From NCBI GenBank assembly GCA_026004615.1, contig BPJM01000004.1, positions 310,001-374,000 on the forward strand: DNA of 64,000 nt. Direction: 5' to 3'. The notes beneath the pieces are model-generated. The model did no database searches and was not told where the DNA came from. It was given only the letters and a program-made list of their open reading frames with translations. The DNA comes from Planctomycetota bacterium (GTDB lineage Bacteria; Planctomycetota; J058; J103). Below are positions 33,601 to 43,305 of this stretch, one piece after another. Each line of letters opens with the position of its first letter. Position 1 is the stretch's first letter. The position numbers were made by a program, and so were the translations under genes.

Positions 33601-36600
33601 CGCGCGGGCAGAGTTGCCAGGCGCGGGCGGCGGAGCTCGGCCGGCGCTGGCACGACGGGCTGTTCGCGCTCGACCTGCAGCGGTTGCACCACCGGCTCGG
33701 CGGTGCGCTCCGCAGCCCGGCGGTGGTGCGGTGCTGGCACCGCTGGCGGGCGAGGCGCCAGCTGCGAGCCGTGGCACGCGGGGGACGGCTGCCGCGTGGT
33801 GCTGGCCGGCTGCTGCGCGACGTGCTGGTGGCCCGGCGCCTCCAGCAGCTCCAGCAGCAGCTGTGCGGCCCCGGCTCGGTACTCGCCCGGCTGTTCGGCC
33901 CGGGTTGGGAACTGGCGCAGGGCGCTGGTGCGGCCGGCGCCGGGGCGGTGGCCGGGGTGGGGAGCACGGACTGGGAGGCGCTGGCGCAGACGCTGCGCTG
34001 GGCGCAGCGATTCTGGGACTGGCGCCTGCGCTGCGAACAGGCCGGCCCGCAGGATGAGGGCGTGCGCCTGGCGCGAGCGATGTTGGATCTGCTGGCCGAG
34101 CGGAGGGCGCAGCTGCGCGCAGGGGCCCCGCTGCGCCAGCAGCTGGAGGCGTTCGCGGAGCGCTACCAGGCCTGGGCGTGCGCCTGCCAGGCGCTGGAGG
34201 AGGCGTTTGCGATCGAGCCCGGAGCGGCGCTCGGCGAGCCCGCTGCGCCGGGCTATCTGGAGCGGCTCGAGCAGGCGGCGCAGCGCTGGGCCGCGGCCGC
34301 GGGCGAGCTGGATCGCTGGGCCTGGTGGCAGGCGCGGTGTGCGGAGGCGATCCGCGCCGGGCTGGAGCCGATCGTGCGCGAGCTGCTGGCGGCTCCCTCG
34401 GTGATCCGGCCCGAGCGGCTGCGGGCGCTGCTCGAGCGGGCGGTCTACGAGGACTGGCTCCAGGCGGCGCTGCAGCGCGAGCCGGTGCTGCAGCGCTTCT
34501 TCGGTCCGGAGCACGAGCGGTTGCGCGAGCGGTTCTGCCGGCTGGACGAGGCGTGGCTCGTGCTAGCGGCGCAGCTGGTGCAGGCGCGGCTGCAGGCGCG
34601 GCTGCCGGCGCGATCGCCGGCCGGCGGCTCGGCGATCGCCGGCTCGGAGCTGGGCGTGCTCCGGCGCGAGCTGGAGAAGAAGCGGCGCCACCTGCCGCTG
34701 CGGCGGCTGTTCGCGGGGATCCCGGCCCTGCTCTCGCGGCTGGCGCCCTGCATGCTCATGAGCCCGCTGTCGGTCGCGCAGTACCTCGATCCGGAGGTCT
34801 TCCCGCCCTTTGACCTCGTCGTATTCGACGAGGCGTCGCAGATCCCGGTCTGGGACGCGCTGGGTGCGCTCGGCCGGGCGCAGGCGGCCGTCGTCGTGGG
34901 TGACACAAAGCAGCTGCCGCCGACCCGCTTTTTCGAGCGGCTGGAGGGCGAGGAGGCGGAGGCCGAGGCGGATGACGACCTGCCCGAGGAGCTGGAGAGC
35001 CTGCTGCAGGAGTGCGTGGCGGCCGGCTTGCCCGAGCTCCAGCTGCGCTGGCACTACCGCAGCCGGCACGAGAGCCTGATCGCCTTCAGCAACCACCACT
35101 ACTACGACAACCGGCTGCTGACCTTCCCGGCCGCGGTGGCCGAGCCCGGTGCGCTCGGCGTGAGCCTGCGCTATCTCGCCGACGGGGTGTACGACCGCGG
35201 TGGCAGCCGCACCAACCGCCGCGAGGCCGAGGAGCTGGTGGCGGAGGTGGTGCGGCGGCTGCTGCAGCAGGGGCAGCGCCACAGCCTGGGGATCGTGACC
35301 TTCAGCCGGCCGCAACAGGTGCTGGTCGAGGACCTCCTCGATGCGGCACGGCGCGAGCACCCCGAGCTCGAGCCGTTCTTCGATGCGGCGCAGTGCCCGG
35401 AGCCGGTGTTCGTCAAGAACCTGGAGAACGTGCAGGGCGATGAGCGCGACGTGGTGCTGTTCTCGATCGGCTACGGGCCCGACGCGCACGGGCGGGTGAG
35501 CATGCACTTCGGGCCGCTCCATGCGGAAGGGGGCGAACGGCGGCTCAACGTGGCCATCACCCGCGCGCGCTGCCAGCTCATCGTGTTCAGCTCCATCCTG
35601 GCCGACCACATCGATCTCGCCCGCACGCGCGCGCTCGGGGTGCGCCACCTCAAGACCTTCCTCGACTATGCGGCACGCGGACCGGCGGCCATGGCGGAGG
35701 CGACGGCGCTCGATCCGGCCGCCGAGCACGAATCGCCGCTGGAGCGCGAGGTGGCGCAGGCGCTCCGCAGCCGCGGCTACCTGGTGGATGCCCAGGTCGG
35801 TTGTTCGGGCTACCGGATCGATCTGGCGATCCGCGATCCAGAGCGGCCGGGCCGCTACGTGCTCGGCATCGAGTGCGACGGGGCGAGCTATCACAGCGGG
35901 CGCACCGCGCGCGAACGCGATCGGTTGCGGGCGGCGGTGCTGCGCGGTCTGGGCTGGGAGCTGGAGCGGGTCTGGTCGAGCGAGTGGTGGCGGGCGCCCG
36001 AGCGGGAGCTCGCGCGGCTGCAGGCGCGGATCGAACAGCTGCTCGCGCGCGCGCGGGCCGCGGCGGCCGCCCTGCCGCACGCCGCCACGAACGCGCCTTC
36101 CGGTGCGCCCGCCGCGCCGCCGGCGGGCGAACACGCGCTCTTCCGGCCGCAGATCGAGGCCAGCGGGCCGCCAGCGGTCCGCTTCGCCTCCCCGGTGGCG
36201 GCGGCGAGCAGCGCGGCCGGGCCCGAGCCGCCACGCGCGCTCGGCGCCACCCCTACTGGCGCTGAGGTGGGGCCGCCGCCGGCGGCGGAAGCGAGGCAGG
36301 AGCTGCCGCCGGGTGCTGCGCTCTACCGGCAGGCGGAGCTGCCGGTGTCCGCGGGCGGTGCCGAGCGGTTCTACCAGCCGCGGACCACCCCGCAGCTGCT
36401 GCGGCTGTTGGCCGAGCTATTGGAGTGCGAGGCGCCGCTTGCCTTCGAGGTGGCCGCACGCCGGCTCGCGCGGTGTTTCGGGATCGAGCGGCTGGGCAAG
36501 CGGGTGCGCCAGCGGGTGCGCGGGCTGCTGGGGGCGCTGCCGCCTGCCAGCCGCCCGGTGGTCCGCGGCGGGTTCTTGTGGCGGGCGGATCAGCAGCCGG

Positions 36601-36875
36601 ACCGCTATCCGACCTACCGGCTGCCCGCGCCGGGCGCGCCGGCGCCGCGCACGCTCGGCGAGATCCCGCCCGAGGAGCTGGCCAATGCGGCGCTGGCGGT
36701 GCTGCGCCAGCACATCGCCTTGCCCGCCGACGCGCTCGCGCGCGAGCTGGCGCGGCTGTTCGGCGGGCAGCGGCTCGGCCGGCGGGTGCGGGCGGCGTGC
36801 GAGCAGGCGCTCGAGGTGCTGCGCGCGCGCGGGCTGGTGGTGCGCGAGGACGGGCAGGTGCGGCTCGCCGGCTGA
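30627..36875 (+). CDS. DUF4011 / SF1 helicase / Vsr-like nuclease / DUF3320 giant protein (Hhe-like)
   Basis: A 2082-residue multidomain protein. In order: a transglutaminase-like N-terminal domain ([29 protein letters not shown]), a Pro/Ala linker, DUF4011 start ([20 protein letters not shown], ~415), and an SF1 helicase with Walker A GPPGTGKS (K733), DEAS Walker B (D1401/E1402), GDTKQLPP and the late motifs [14 protein letters not shown] and [10 protein letters not shown]. Then comes a Vsr/DUF559-like nuclease (D1732 in YRIDLAI; E1749-C-D1751) and a DUF3320-like C-terminus. This matches proteins implicated in single-gene anti-phage defence (DUF4011-helicase-Vsr). GTG 30627 is chosen because AGGGG lies seven bases upstream; GTG 30591 is the alternative. 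Confidence 0.9.
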   Translation: MEPAGGEPRRALRIEVDYDPRLHFALQQNDVPLVRLVRLRNEGERDLAELCVCISIPGGFARPWEHRLVELRAGTQWNLEDIDLQLDGEALQRQTERMRTELRVEVRAAGGGLLGERCLPLEVLAANEWAGLASLPELLAAFVTPNLPAVSELLSEAAERLRASSGDPSLCGYQRGAARARAIVQAIYEVCCARDIRYASPPASFERHGQKVRFAEQVLASRLGTCLDLVLLLASCLEQAGLHPLLVLLQGHALVGCWLDEQSFAAPAQYEPTALTKRIDLEQMLALEASALAAAPPLGFARAVAEGSGRLREPEAWLCAIDVRAARRAGIRPLPLRAEPADVAPPRPAPVAGAGRAAAPAPPLTQQAVPASSGHAGGARPAGGWSPRGALPAAAGATAAPAAPAPAPPGPADRLERWQRKLLDLSLRNRLLDLRDSRQVVPLAEVDLAALEDALAQGKAFELLAQPELFGPADPRSAGLYRERTGEQPGRRFVQEELAAGRLHAALDGEQLERRLLEIYRARRLGLQESGANLLFLVLGLLRWYETPERTQPRRAPLLLLPLELERQNARAGFRIRLADDEALFNLTLREKLAVDFGIDTRAWSELPEDAAGLDVPAVLERVRRGVLELEGWDVLEQAALALLSFPKLVMWLDLQRRAERLRQSPLVRHLVERPGQPFAPGASFPDPERLDEQRRIADTLCPLDADASQLAAVFAAADGWSFVLQGPPGTGKSQTIANLIAHALAHGKRVLFVAEKMAALEVVYRRLEQVGLGPFCLQLHSHRANKREVLQQLGRALEMHAARQPEDWQRQATELERLRADLNAYVQALHRPQPESGQSVRALLARLCALREVPRLPLSSARSGCHTRADLERLGELLARLVVAAEQVWPPGQHPLRELRVVREEGFAALAERLRAGAEALRQASRELAAALAGLVRELGEPLGAAPSRLQLQRLAEAVGLLRSLPPLPVAPLLRAPDFALLQPRAAALIARGQSCQARAAELGRRWHDGLFALDLQRLHHRLGGALRSPAVVRCWHRWRARRQLRAVARGGRLPRGAGRLLRDVLVARRLQQLQQQLCGPGSVLARLFGPGWELAQGAGAAGAGAVAGVGSTDWEALAQTLRWAQRFWDWRLRCEQAGPQDEGVRLARAMLDLLAERRAQLRAGAPLRQQLEAFAERYQAWACACQALEEAFAIEPGAALGEPAAPGYLERLEQAAQRWAAAAGELDRWAWWQARCAEAIRAGLEPIVRELLAAPSVIRPERLRALLERAVYEDWLQAALQREPVLQRFFGPEHERLRERFCRLDEAWLVLAAQLVQARLQARLPARSPAGGSAIAGSELGVLRRELEKKRRHLPLRRLFAGIPALLSRLAPCMLMSPLSVAQYLDPEVFPPFDLVVFDEASQIPVWDALGALGRAQAAVVVGDTKQLPPTRFFERLEGEEAEAEADDDLPEELESLLQECVAAGLPELQLRWHYRSRHESLIAFSNHHYYDNRLLTFPAAVAEPGALGVSLRYLADGVYDRGGSRTNRREAEELVAEVVRRLLQQGQRHSLGIVTFSRPQQVLVEDLLDAARREHPELEPFFDAAQCPEPVFVKNLENVQGDERDVVLFSIGYGPDAHGRVSMHFGPLHAEGGERRLNVAITRARCQLIVFSSILADHIDLARTRALGVRHLKTFLDYAARGPAAMAEATALDPAAEHESPLEREVAQALRSRGYLVDAQVGCSGYRIDLAIRDPERPGRYVLGIECDGASYHSGRTARERDRLRAAVLRGLGWELERVWSSEWWRAPERELARLQARIEQLLARARAAAAALPHAATNAPSGAPAAPPAGEHALFRPQIEASGPPAVRFASPVAAASSAAGPEPPRALGATPTGAEVGPPPAAEARQELPPGAALYRQAELPVSAGGAERFYQPRTTPQLLRLLAELLECEAPLAFEVAARRLARCFGIERLGKRVRQRVRGLLGALPPASRPVVRGGFLWRADQQPDRYPTYRLPAPGAPAPRTLGEIPPEELANAALAVLRQHIALPADALARELARLFGGQRLGRRVRAACEQALEVLRARGLVVREDGQVRLAG

Positions 36876-36951
36876 CCGCCGCCTGCCGGCGCGGCCCGGG
36901 CTGCCGGCGGCCGGCCGGACCGTGCTCGAGCCGCCGCGCCCGGCGGCGCGC

Positions 36952-38025
36952 TCAGGCGGTGGCGGCGCTGGAGGCGCGCACCGCGCCGGCGACCAGATCG
37001 CCGATCTCCGAGGTCGGCAGCGCTCCCGCCTTCAGCGAGGGCAGGCGCCGGCTGCGCAGCAGCTCCGCCACCACCTGCTCGATGCGGCTCGCCGCGGCCT
37101 GCTCGCCCAGGTGCTCCAGCATCATGGCGACCGCGAGGATGGTGGCGATGGGGTTGGCCTTGTTCTGGCCCGTGTACTTGGGGGCGCTGCCGTGGATGGG
37201 CTCGAACATGCTGACCCGGCCCGGGTGGATGTTGCCGCCGGCCGCCACCCCGAGCCCGCCCTGCAGCATCGCCCCGAGGTCGGTGATGATGTCGCCGAAC
37301 AGATTCGTGGTGACGATGGTGTCGTAGGACTCGGGGTCCTTGACCAGCCACATGCAGCAGGCATCGACGAAGTTCACGTCGGTCTGGACCTCGGGATACT
37401 CCGCGGCCAGCTCGGCGAAGGTGCGCCGCCACAGATCGTGCGCGGGGATGGCGTTCGCCTTGTCGACCAGGGTGAGCTTCTTGCGCGGGCGCGCGCGCGC
37501 CTTCTCGAAGGCGTAGCGCAGGCAGCGCTCGACCCCCTTGCGGGTGTAGATCATGGTCTGCTGCGCGACCTCGTCGGGGGTGCCCTTCTTGAGGAAGCCG
37601 CCGATCAGGGTGTAGGCGTCCTCGGTGTTCTCGCGCACGACCAGGATGTCGATGTCCTCGGGTCGCTTGTCCTTGAGCGGGCACAGGTGCTCGGCATACA
37701 GCTTGATCGGGCGCAGGTTCACGTACAGATCGAGCCCGAAGCGGATCGCGCCGACGATCGCGCGCTCCAGCACGCCGGTCTCGAACCGCGGATCCCCGAT
37801 GGCGCCGAGCAGGATGGCATCGAGTTCGCGCATCTGTTCGATGGCGCTCGGCGGCATGATCTCGCGGGCGCCGGTGGCGAGCGTGTGCTCGGCGCCGTAG
37901 GGAAAGTGGACCGTCTCGTAGCGGAACCCGAAGACCTCGGCTGCCGCGGCCAGCACCTTGAGGCCCTCGCGGACCACCTCGGGCCCGATGCCGTCCCCGG
38001 GCAGCACCCCGATGCGGTAGCTCAT
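36952..38025 (-). CDS. Isocitrate/isopropylmalate dehydrogenase family protein
   Basis: A 357-residue NAD(P)-dependent beta-decarboxylating dehydrogenase. [11 protein letters not shown] opens the protein, and metal/substrate segments [19 protein letters not shown] and [20 protein letters not shown] are typical of the family. The substrate-recognition loop reads VRENTEDAY, closer to isocitrate/homoisocitrate/tartrate enzymes than to the VRELTGG of canonical LeuB, so specificity is open. No leu genes are adjacent. It is the last gene of the leftward group with the thiolase and hydratase, about 90 bases after the gene at 38115. GAGGG lies upstream of the ATG. Family assignment is strong, substrate uncertain. 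Confidence 0.88.
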   Translation of the reverse strand: MSYRIGVLPGDGIGPEVVREGLKVLAAAAEVFGFRYETVHFPYGAEHTLATGAREIMPPSAIEQMRELDAILLGAIGDPRFETGVLERAIVGAIRFGLDLYVNLRPIKLYAEHLCPLKDKRPEDIDILVVRENTEDAYTLIGGFLKKGTPDEVAQQTMIYTRKGVERCLRYAFEKARARPRKKLTLVDKANAIPAHDLWRRTFAELAAEYPEVQTDVNFVDACCMWLVKDPESYDTIVTTNLFGDIITDLGAMLQGGLGVAAGGNIHPGRVSMFEPIHGSAPKYTGQNKANPIATILAVAMMLEHLGEQAAASRIEQVVAELLRSRRLPSLKAGALPTSEIGDLVAGAVRASSAATA

Positions 38026-38114
38026 GTGGTGGATCCCTCGCCTCGCCGATCCCTGCACGTGTGCGCGGTGGGCCGCCTGCCGATGCCGGTGGTGGCCGGT
38101 CCGCGGTTGCTCTC

Positions 38115-38969
38115 TCAGCCCACGACGTCGATCTCCGCCCGCAACTGCGCGTGCACTGGCACGGCCTGGCGGCACACCTCGCCTTCGGGGCCGATCGCGT
38201 CTGCTTCCGCATGGAGCTCGAGCTCTACCACGCCACGGCCAGGCGGCTGGAAGGCGATGCGCAGCCGGCGCACCGCGTAGCCGCCCTCGGGCGTCAGCAC
38301 CGAGCGCTCCTCGGCGCTCTCGGCCTCGGCGCGCTGCTCCGCGGCGGGCTCCAGCTCCGGCTCGGGGCACGGGGGCGCAGCGGCGCCTTCGGCGGCGCGG
38401 CGCCGCCGGTAGCTCTCGAGGTCGCCGAGCGCCGGGTCGTCGTCCGGGCCTTCGTCCTCGGCTTCGTCCTCCTCCGGCGGTGCGGCAGCGGCGAGCAGCG
38501 GCTCCGCCGCCGCGGCGGTCGGCTCGGGGCCCGGTGCCGCCGCCGCGCGTGCCAGCTCCGCCAGGCGCTCGCGCAACGACGCTGCAGGTGCGGCGGCAGG
38601 CGCGCCGCGCGGCAGCAGCAGATGCGGTGGAGGATCGATGACCACCTGCCCGGCCAGCTGGGCCAGCCGCTGGACGCCCGGCAGCGCCACGTGGTCCAGC
38701 ACCAGGGTCACCGGGCGCGCGCCGCCGCCTCCTTCCGCATAGAGGTCGAAGTAGGCGGGCTGGCCGGCGCGGCCGAGCTCGATGGCGAGGTGTGCCTCGC
38801 GCAGCCGGTATTGCTGCGCGCCCACGCGCAACAGCCCGCCGCGCTGGGCGGGGGGGGGAGCGCTGGGAGCTCCAGCCCCTCGGTGCCGCCGCCCGCGGCC
38901 CTGGCGGCCGCCCGGCGCGGCGCTCCGCGGGCGGGGCCGGCGGCGGCGGCTCGGCACCTCGCCGCTCAC
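38115..38969 (-). CDS. Hypothetical protein translationally coupled to thiolase
   Basis: A 284-residue protein of unknown family. It starts at a GTG overlapping the thiolase stop (GTGA). The N-terminal ~45 residues are Arg/Pro/Gly-rich. Then comes a beta-rich stretch (LRVGAQQYRLREAHLAIELG, YFDLYAEGG, PVTLVLDHVALPG), an Ala/Glu/Asp/Pro-rich low-complexity middle (~115-200) and a C-terminal beta-rich region (YAVRRLRIAFQPPGRGVVEL). No membrane segment, cofactor motif or catalytic signature is visible. The overlap argues that it is expressed with the fatty-acid/ketoacid genes. Confidence 0.6.
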   Translation of the reverse strand: MSGEVPSRRRRPRPRSAAPGGRQGRGRRHRGAGAPSAPPPAQRGGLLRVGAQQYRLREAHLAIELGRAGQPAYFDLYAEGGGGARPVTLVLDHVALPGVQRLAQLAGQVVIDPPPHLLLPRGAPAAAPAASLRERLAELARAAAAPGPEPTAAAAEPLLAAAAPPEEDEAEDEGPDDDPALGDLESYRRRRAAEGAAAPPCPEPELEPAAEQRAEAESAEERSVLTPEGGYAVRRLRIAFQPPGRGVVELELHAEADAIGPEGEVCRQAVPVHAQLRAEIDVVG

Positions 38970-40180
38970 CCGGCGGCCTCGTTCTCGAGCAGGATCGCGA
39001 TGCCCTGCCCGCCGCCGATGCAGGCGCTCGCGATGCCCCAGCGCCCGCCGCGCCGGCCGAGTTCCATGAGCAGGGTGAGGATCAGCCGGGCGCCGGTGGC
39101 GCCGAGCGGATGGCCGATGGCGATCGCGCCGCCGTTGACGTTGACCCGCTCGCGCTCCAGCCCCAGTTCCTTCTCGACGGCGAGGTACTGGGCGGCGAAC
39201 GCCTCGTTGATCTCGAACAGATCGATCTGTTCCAGCCGCAGCCCCGCCTTGTTCAGAACCGCGCGGATCGCCGGCGCGGGTCCGATGCCCATGATCGAGG
39301 GATCGACCCCCACCACCGCCCAGGCGTGCACGCGGCCGAGCACCGGCAGGTCGCGCTCGCGCTGCGCCTTGCGGGTGCCCAGCACCAGGGCCGCGGCCCC
39401 ATCCACGATGCCGCTCGCGTTGCCGGCGGTCACCGTGCCGTCCTTGCCGAAGGCGGGGCGCAGCGCGGCGAGTTTCTCCAGGCTGGTGTCGCGCTTGATG
39501 TGGTCGTCGAAATCGAGCGGGCGCTTGCCCTGGCGGGTCTCGACCTCGACCGGCACGATCTCCTGGCGGAACACCCCGCGGTCGGTCGCCTCGACCCCGA
39601 GCCGGTGCGAGCGGAGCGCGTACGCATCCTGGGCGGCGCGCGAGATATCGTATTTTCGCGCGAGCTTCTCGGCGGTCTGGGCCATATACAGGCCGCACAT
39701 GGGGTCGTACAGCGCCTGGAACAGCGAGTCCTCCAGCGCCGGCTGCTGGCCGAAGCGCAGTCCGGCGCGCAGCCCGCGGATCACGTGCGGGGCCTGGCTC
39801 ATGTTCTCGGTACCGCCGGCCAGCACCAGCTGCGCTTCCCCGAGCCGCAGCCGGTGCGCGGCCTGGATGACCGCCTCGATCCCGCTGCCGCACAGCCGGT
39901 TGACCGTCACCGCCGGCACCTCGGCGGGCACGCCGGCCTTGAGCGCGAGGTGGCGGGCGCCGTAGATCGCGTCGGCGGAGGTCTGCTGCACGTTGCCGAA
40001 GATGACGTGCTCGATCCAGCGCGGCTCGACGCGCGTGCGCTCCAGCGCCGCGCGCGCCGCGATGGCGCCGAGCTCGATCGCCGAATGGTCCTTGAACAGC
40101 CCGAAGCCGGGAGTGCCGGCGTACTCGGCCATGGGCGTGCGTGCGCCGCCCAGGATCAGGATGTCGTCGTCTGCCGCCAC
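38966..40180 (-). CDS. Acetyl-CoA C-acyltransferase (thiolase)
   Basis: A 404-residue thiolase with all catalytic elements: the nucleophilic Cys in NRLCGSGIEAV, the His in GGAIAIGHPLGATGARL, and the second Cys in SACIGGGQG near the C-terminus; NEAFAAQYLAVE is the conserved NEAF box. It condenses or cleaves acyl-CoA with acetyl-CoA in beta-oxidation or ketoacyl metabolism; biosynthetic versus degradative use cannot be told apart. The GTG at 40180 is selected because AGGAGG lies seven bases upstream; the longer frame from 40207 lacks such a site. It sits 36 bases after the enoyl-CoA hydratase gene. Confidence 0.94.
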   Translation of the reverse strand: MAADDDILILGGARTPMAEYAGTPGFGLFKDHSAIELGAIAARAALERTRVEPRWIEHVIFGNVQQTSADAIYGARHLALKAGVPAEVPAVTVNRLCGSGIEAVIQAAHRLRLGEAQLVLAGGTENMSQAPHVIRGLRAGLRFGQQPALEDSLFQALYDPMCGLYMAQTAEKLARKYDISRAAQDAYALRSHRLGVEATDRGVFRQEIVPVEVETRQGKRPLDFDDHIKRDTSLEKLAALRPAFGKDGTVTAGNASGIVDGAAALVLGTRKAQRERDLPVLGRVHAWAVVGVDPSIMGIGPAPAIRAVLNKAGLRLEQIDLFEINEAFAAQYLAVEKELGLERERVNVNGGAIAIGHPLGATGARLILTLLMELGRRGGRWGIASACIGGGQGIAILLENEAAG

Positions 40181-40216
40181 TTGCCTACCTCCTGCCGGGG
40201 CTCGCACCGCGCCGTC

Positions 40217-41002
<786 letters not shown>

Positions 41003-41003
41003 C

Positions 41004-41510
41004 TCAGGTCTCCGCCGAGACGATCGTTACCTTCCTGATCGTGACCGGCTCGCGCGGCCGGTCGCGGGAGTCGGTCGGCACCTGGCTGATCCGCTCGACG
41101 ACCTCGTAGCCCGCCTCGCACTCGCCGAAAACCGTGTACTGCCCGTCGAGGAAGGGGTGGCGGCCGACGCAGATGAAGAACTGCGAGCCGGCGGAATCCG
41201 GATCGTTGGTCCGCGCCATGCTGAGGGTGCCGGGCTGGTGCGGCCGGTCGTTGAACTCGGCCTCGAGCCGGGTGCCCGGTCCCTTCCAGCTGTGCCCGCC
41301 GGTGCCGTCTCCCTTGGGATCGCCGCCCTGGATCATGAACCCCTTGATGACGCGGTGGAAGGTGGTGCCATCGTAGAAACCGCTCTCGGCGAGCTTGACG
41401 AAGTTCTCCACGTGCGCGGGCGCGACCTCCGGAAAGAAGCGCAGGCGAAAGGTGCCGAGGCTGGTCTCGACCACCGCGCGCGTGGCTGCGTAGGGCTGTG
41501 TGGAGCCCAT
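41004..41510 (-). CDS. Cyclophilin-type peptidyl-prolyl cis-trans isomerase
   Basis: A 168-residue single-domain cyclophilin. FHRVIKGFMIQGGDPKGDG carries the catalytic Arg region, followed by SQFFICVGRHPFLDGQYTVFGEC, all canonical. It catalyses prolyl isomerisation in protein folding. No signal peptide is present, so it is cytoplasmic. AGGAGG seven bases upstream of the ATG fixes the start; a longer in-frame extension lacks such a site. It is the first gene of the leftward cluster with the hydratase and thiolase. Confidence 0.94.
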   Translation of the reverse strand: MGSTQPYAATRAVVETSLGTFRLRFFPEVAPAHVENFVKLAESGFYDGTTFHRVIKGFMIQGGDPKGDGTGGHSWKGPGTRLEAEFNDRPHQPGTLSMARTNDPDSAGSQFFICVGRHPFLDGQYTVFGECEAGYEVVERISQVPTDSRDRPREPVTIRKVTIVSAET

Positions 41511-41668
41511 GCTTGGTCCTCCTCTCCGGCGAGCCGTGCTGGCGCCTGTGGCTGCGGCCGCGCGTCGTCCCGGCGCGGATTCCGAGCCGCGTACGCTACC
41601 ACGAGGCGGCGCCGGGCGCAAGCGCAACCAGCCTCCGTGCGCGCCCGCCCGCGCTCGCCGCGCGCGGC

Positions 41669-41697
41669 TTGGAGCTGCGCGCGCGTTCTGGTATATG
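41669..41697 (+). promoter_or_regulatory. Sigma-70-like promoter for the HEAT-like gene
   Basis: TTGGAG (41669-41674), a 17-base spacer and TATATG (41692-41697), about 96 bases before the ATG at 41794. Confidence 0.5.
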
Positions 41698-41793
41698 CGC
41701 AGCTTCGGGACGCGCGGTTGCCCGAGCGTGCGCCCCCGGCCGGCGCGGCAGCGGCGGGCGCTCGCCGGCGCGGCGGGGGATGGGGGAGGTCCG

Positions 41794-42906
41794 ATGGTGC
41801 GCGGCGGCAGGGGGCGGTTCGGTCTGGTGGTGGGCCTGGGTTCGGTGGCGCTGCTCGCGGCGCTGGTGGGCCTGGGGACGCACCGGTGGTGGTCCGGCCC
41901 GGCCCCGCGGGGGGGCGAGCCGGCCGGCGGCGCTGCCCGCGCGGGCGGCGCCGCGGCGGCTGCCCTCCCGCCCGCGGGCGAGCCGCTCGCACGGGCTGGT
42001 GATCCGGAACAAGCGGTGGCCAGCAGTCGGGCCGCGATCGGCTGGCCGGACGTGGCGGCGGCCGCGGCTGGCGCGAGCGGGGCCGCGGCGGTGATCGAGG
42101 CGGCGTGTGCGCGCTACCTGGAGGCGGTCGCCCGTGCGGGGACGCCGGAGGGCAAGGCGGCGCGGCAGCAGGTCTTCGAGCAGGCGGTGGCGGAGCTGGT
42201 GGCGCTCGGCCCGAGGGCGATCCCCGAGCTGCTCGCGCAGCTCGAGGCCAATGGCGATGCGCATGCGCGGCTGGTGTTGCTCACCGCCATCGCGCGCATG
42301 GGGGGCGAGGCCGGCATCGAGGGCACGCTCCAGGCGCTGCGCCAGCTCGATGACCGCACGAGCGAGACGGTGTTCCTGCAGCGGCTTGTGCGGGGCGGCC
42401 GGCCGGAGGAGCTGGCGGTCGCGGAGGCGGTGCTCGTGCGCGCGGGCGATCCGGCGGACCGCGCCCTGGTGCTGGCGGAGATCGGGCGCGGGCGGCAGGA
42501 GCGGCTCGCGCCACTTCTGCTCGAGGTGGCGCGGCGGGATGGGGACGAGCGGCTGCGGCACCAGGCGCTGCAGGTGGCCGAGCGCATGGGCCGGCCCCTG
42601 GACGCGGCGGCGCTGGTGGAGATCGCGGGCGCCGATCCGAGCCCGGCGGTGCGCGAGCGCGCGGCGCGCCAGCTGGCCAGCGCCCACCCGCAGGAGTTTT
42701 TGGCCGCCGCGCGCACCCTGCTCGTGGCCGAGCGCGACCCCGCGGTCGCGCAGCGGGTGCTCCAGCTGGTGGGCGAGCGGCGGGAGCCGGAGGCGGGGGA
42801 GCTGTTGCGCGAGCTCGCCAGCAGGGGGCCGAGCGCGGAGCTGCGCACCCAGGCGCGGCAGCTCTTGCGGCTGTGGGAGCTGGGGGCCGCGCGCGGCGGC
42901 CGCTGA
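41794..42906 (+). CDS. Membrane-anchored HEAT-repeat-like protein
   Basis: A 370-residue protein with a basic N-terminus and one hydrophobic segment (about 9-27), probably an uncleaved anchor, followed by a Gly/Ala/Pro linker. From about residue 95 it is almost entirely helical, with repeating ~30-residue units such as VAELVALGPRAIPELLAQLEANGD, ALVEIAGADPSPAVRERAARQL and VAQRVLQLVGERREPEAGELL (shown as separate units), typical of HEAT/armadillo-like scaffolds. No enzymatic motif is present. GGGGGAGG stands immediately upstream of the ATG, and a sigma-70-like promoter lies about 96 bases upstream. The partner is unknown. Confidence 0.75.
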   Translation: MVRGGRGRFGLVVGLGSVALLAALVGLGTHRWWSGPAPRGGEPAGGAARAGGAAAAALPPAGEPLARAGDPEQAVASSRAAIGWPDVAAAAAGASGAAAVIEAACARYLEAVARAGTPEGKAARQQVFEQAVAELVALGPRAIPELLAQLEANGDAHARLVLLTAIARMGGEAGIEGTLQALRQLDDRTSETVFLQRLVRGGRPEELAVAEAVLVRAGDPADRALVLAEIGRGRQERLAPLLLEVARRDGDERLRHQALQVAERMGRPLDAAALVEIAGADPSPAVRERAARQLASAHPQEFLAAARTLLVAERDPAVAQRVLQLVGERREPEAGELLRELASRGPSAELRTQARQLLRLWELGAARGGR

Positions 42907-43305
42907 GCGGGCCAGCGCCGCGGGTGGGCGCCAGGGCGGCTTGCGGGGGGGGGGCGGCGTGTCGGCTGCGGCTGTGGTTGTGAGCGGCGGGCGCCTGCCC
43001 GCAATGCCTTTGTTTGAGCGCTTGCTCTCGCTGGCGCCGTAAGGCTTCTCGAACCAGGGGGCCTCGAGGGCGGGGGGCGCGACGAGCGGACTGCTCGAAA
43101 CGTGCGGTTCTTCGCCTGGACGCCTTCGCTCCTGGTCCTCTGGTCATCTGACCCTGGCTCCTTAACGCCAGGTCCTCACCTTCCGCCCTTGCCCTGTGTC
43201 CTTCTATCTATCCTGTCCTTGAATCTGTCCCGTCCTTGTCCTTAAAAAAACCGCCGCCCTGGGGGGCGGCGGGGCGGGGTGTCGGCGCAGCAGTGTCAGG
43301 GGCGG
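42907..43305. other. Non-coding region with hairpins and a 17-base degenerate tandem repeat
   Basis: About 400 bases between convergent genes, with locally lower GC and pyrimidine-rich on the plus strand. Small stem-loops occur: GGTCA-TC-TGACC (43142-43153) and CCTGGC-TCCTTAAC-GCCAGG (43153-43172). From 43198 there is a 17-base degenerate tandem repeat beginning GTCCTT at 43198, 43215 and 43232, with an extra GTCCTT at 43238. It abuts the intrinsic terminator of the leftward gene. No convincing coding frame is seen. Confidence 0.6.
43244..43272 (-). terminator. Rho-independent terminator of the surface lipoprotein gene
   Basis: Read on the minus strand: a perfect 9-base-pair stem (CCGCCGCCC/GGGCGGCGG, 43251-43259 with 43264-43272), a four-base loop and a run of seven T (43244-43250). 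It lies 34 bases after the stop of the 43306-45102 gene. Confidence 0.9.

Noticed and set aside
30627..36875. A complete multi-gene known defence island
   Set aside because: Apart from the helicase-nuclease and the putative caspase-fold neighbour no methylase, toxin, reverse transcriptase, integrase or other defence gene is present nearby.
43013..43042. Mini open frame ATG...TAA of about 12 codons
   Set aside because: No ribosome binding site, too short, and in a non-coding patch between convergent genes.
43198..43243. Possible CRISPR array
   Set aside because: The repeats are 17 bases, degenerate and back-to-back without spacers, and no cas genes are nearby.
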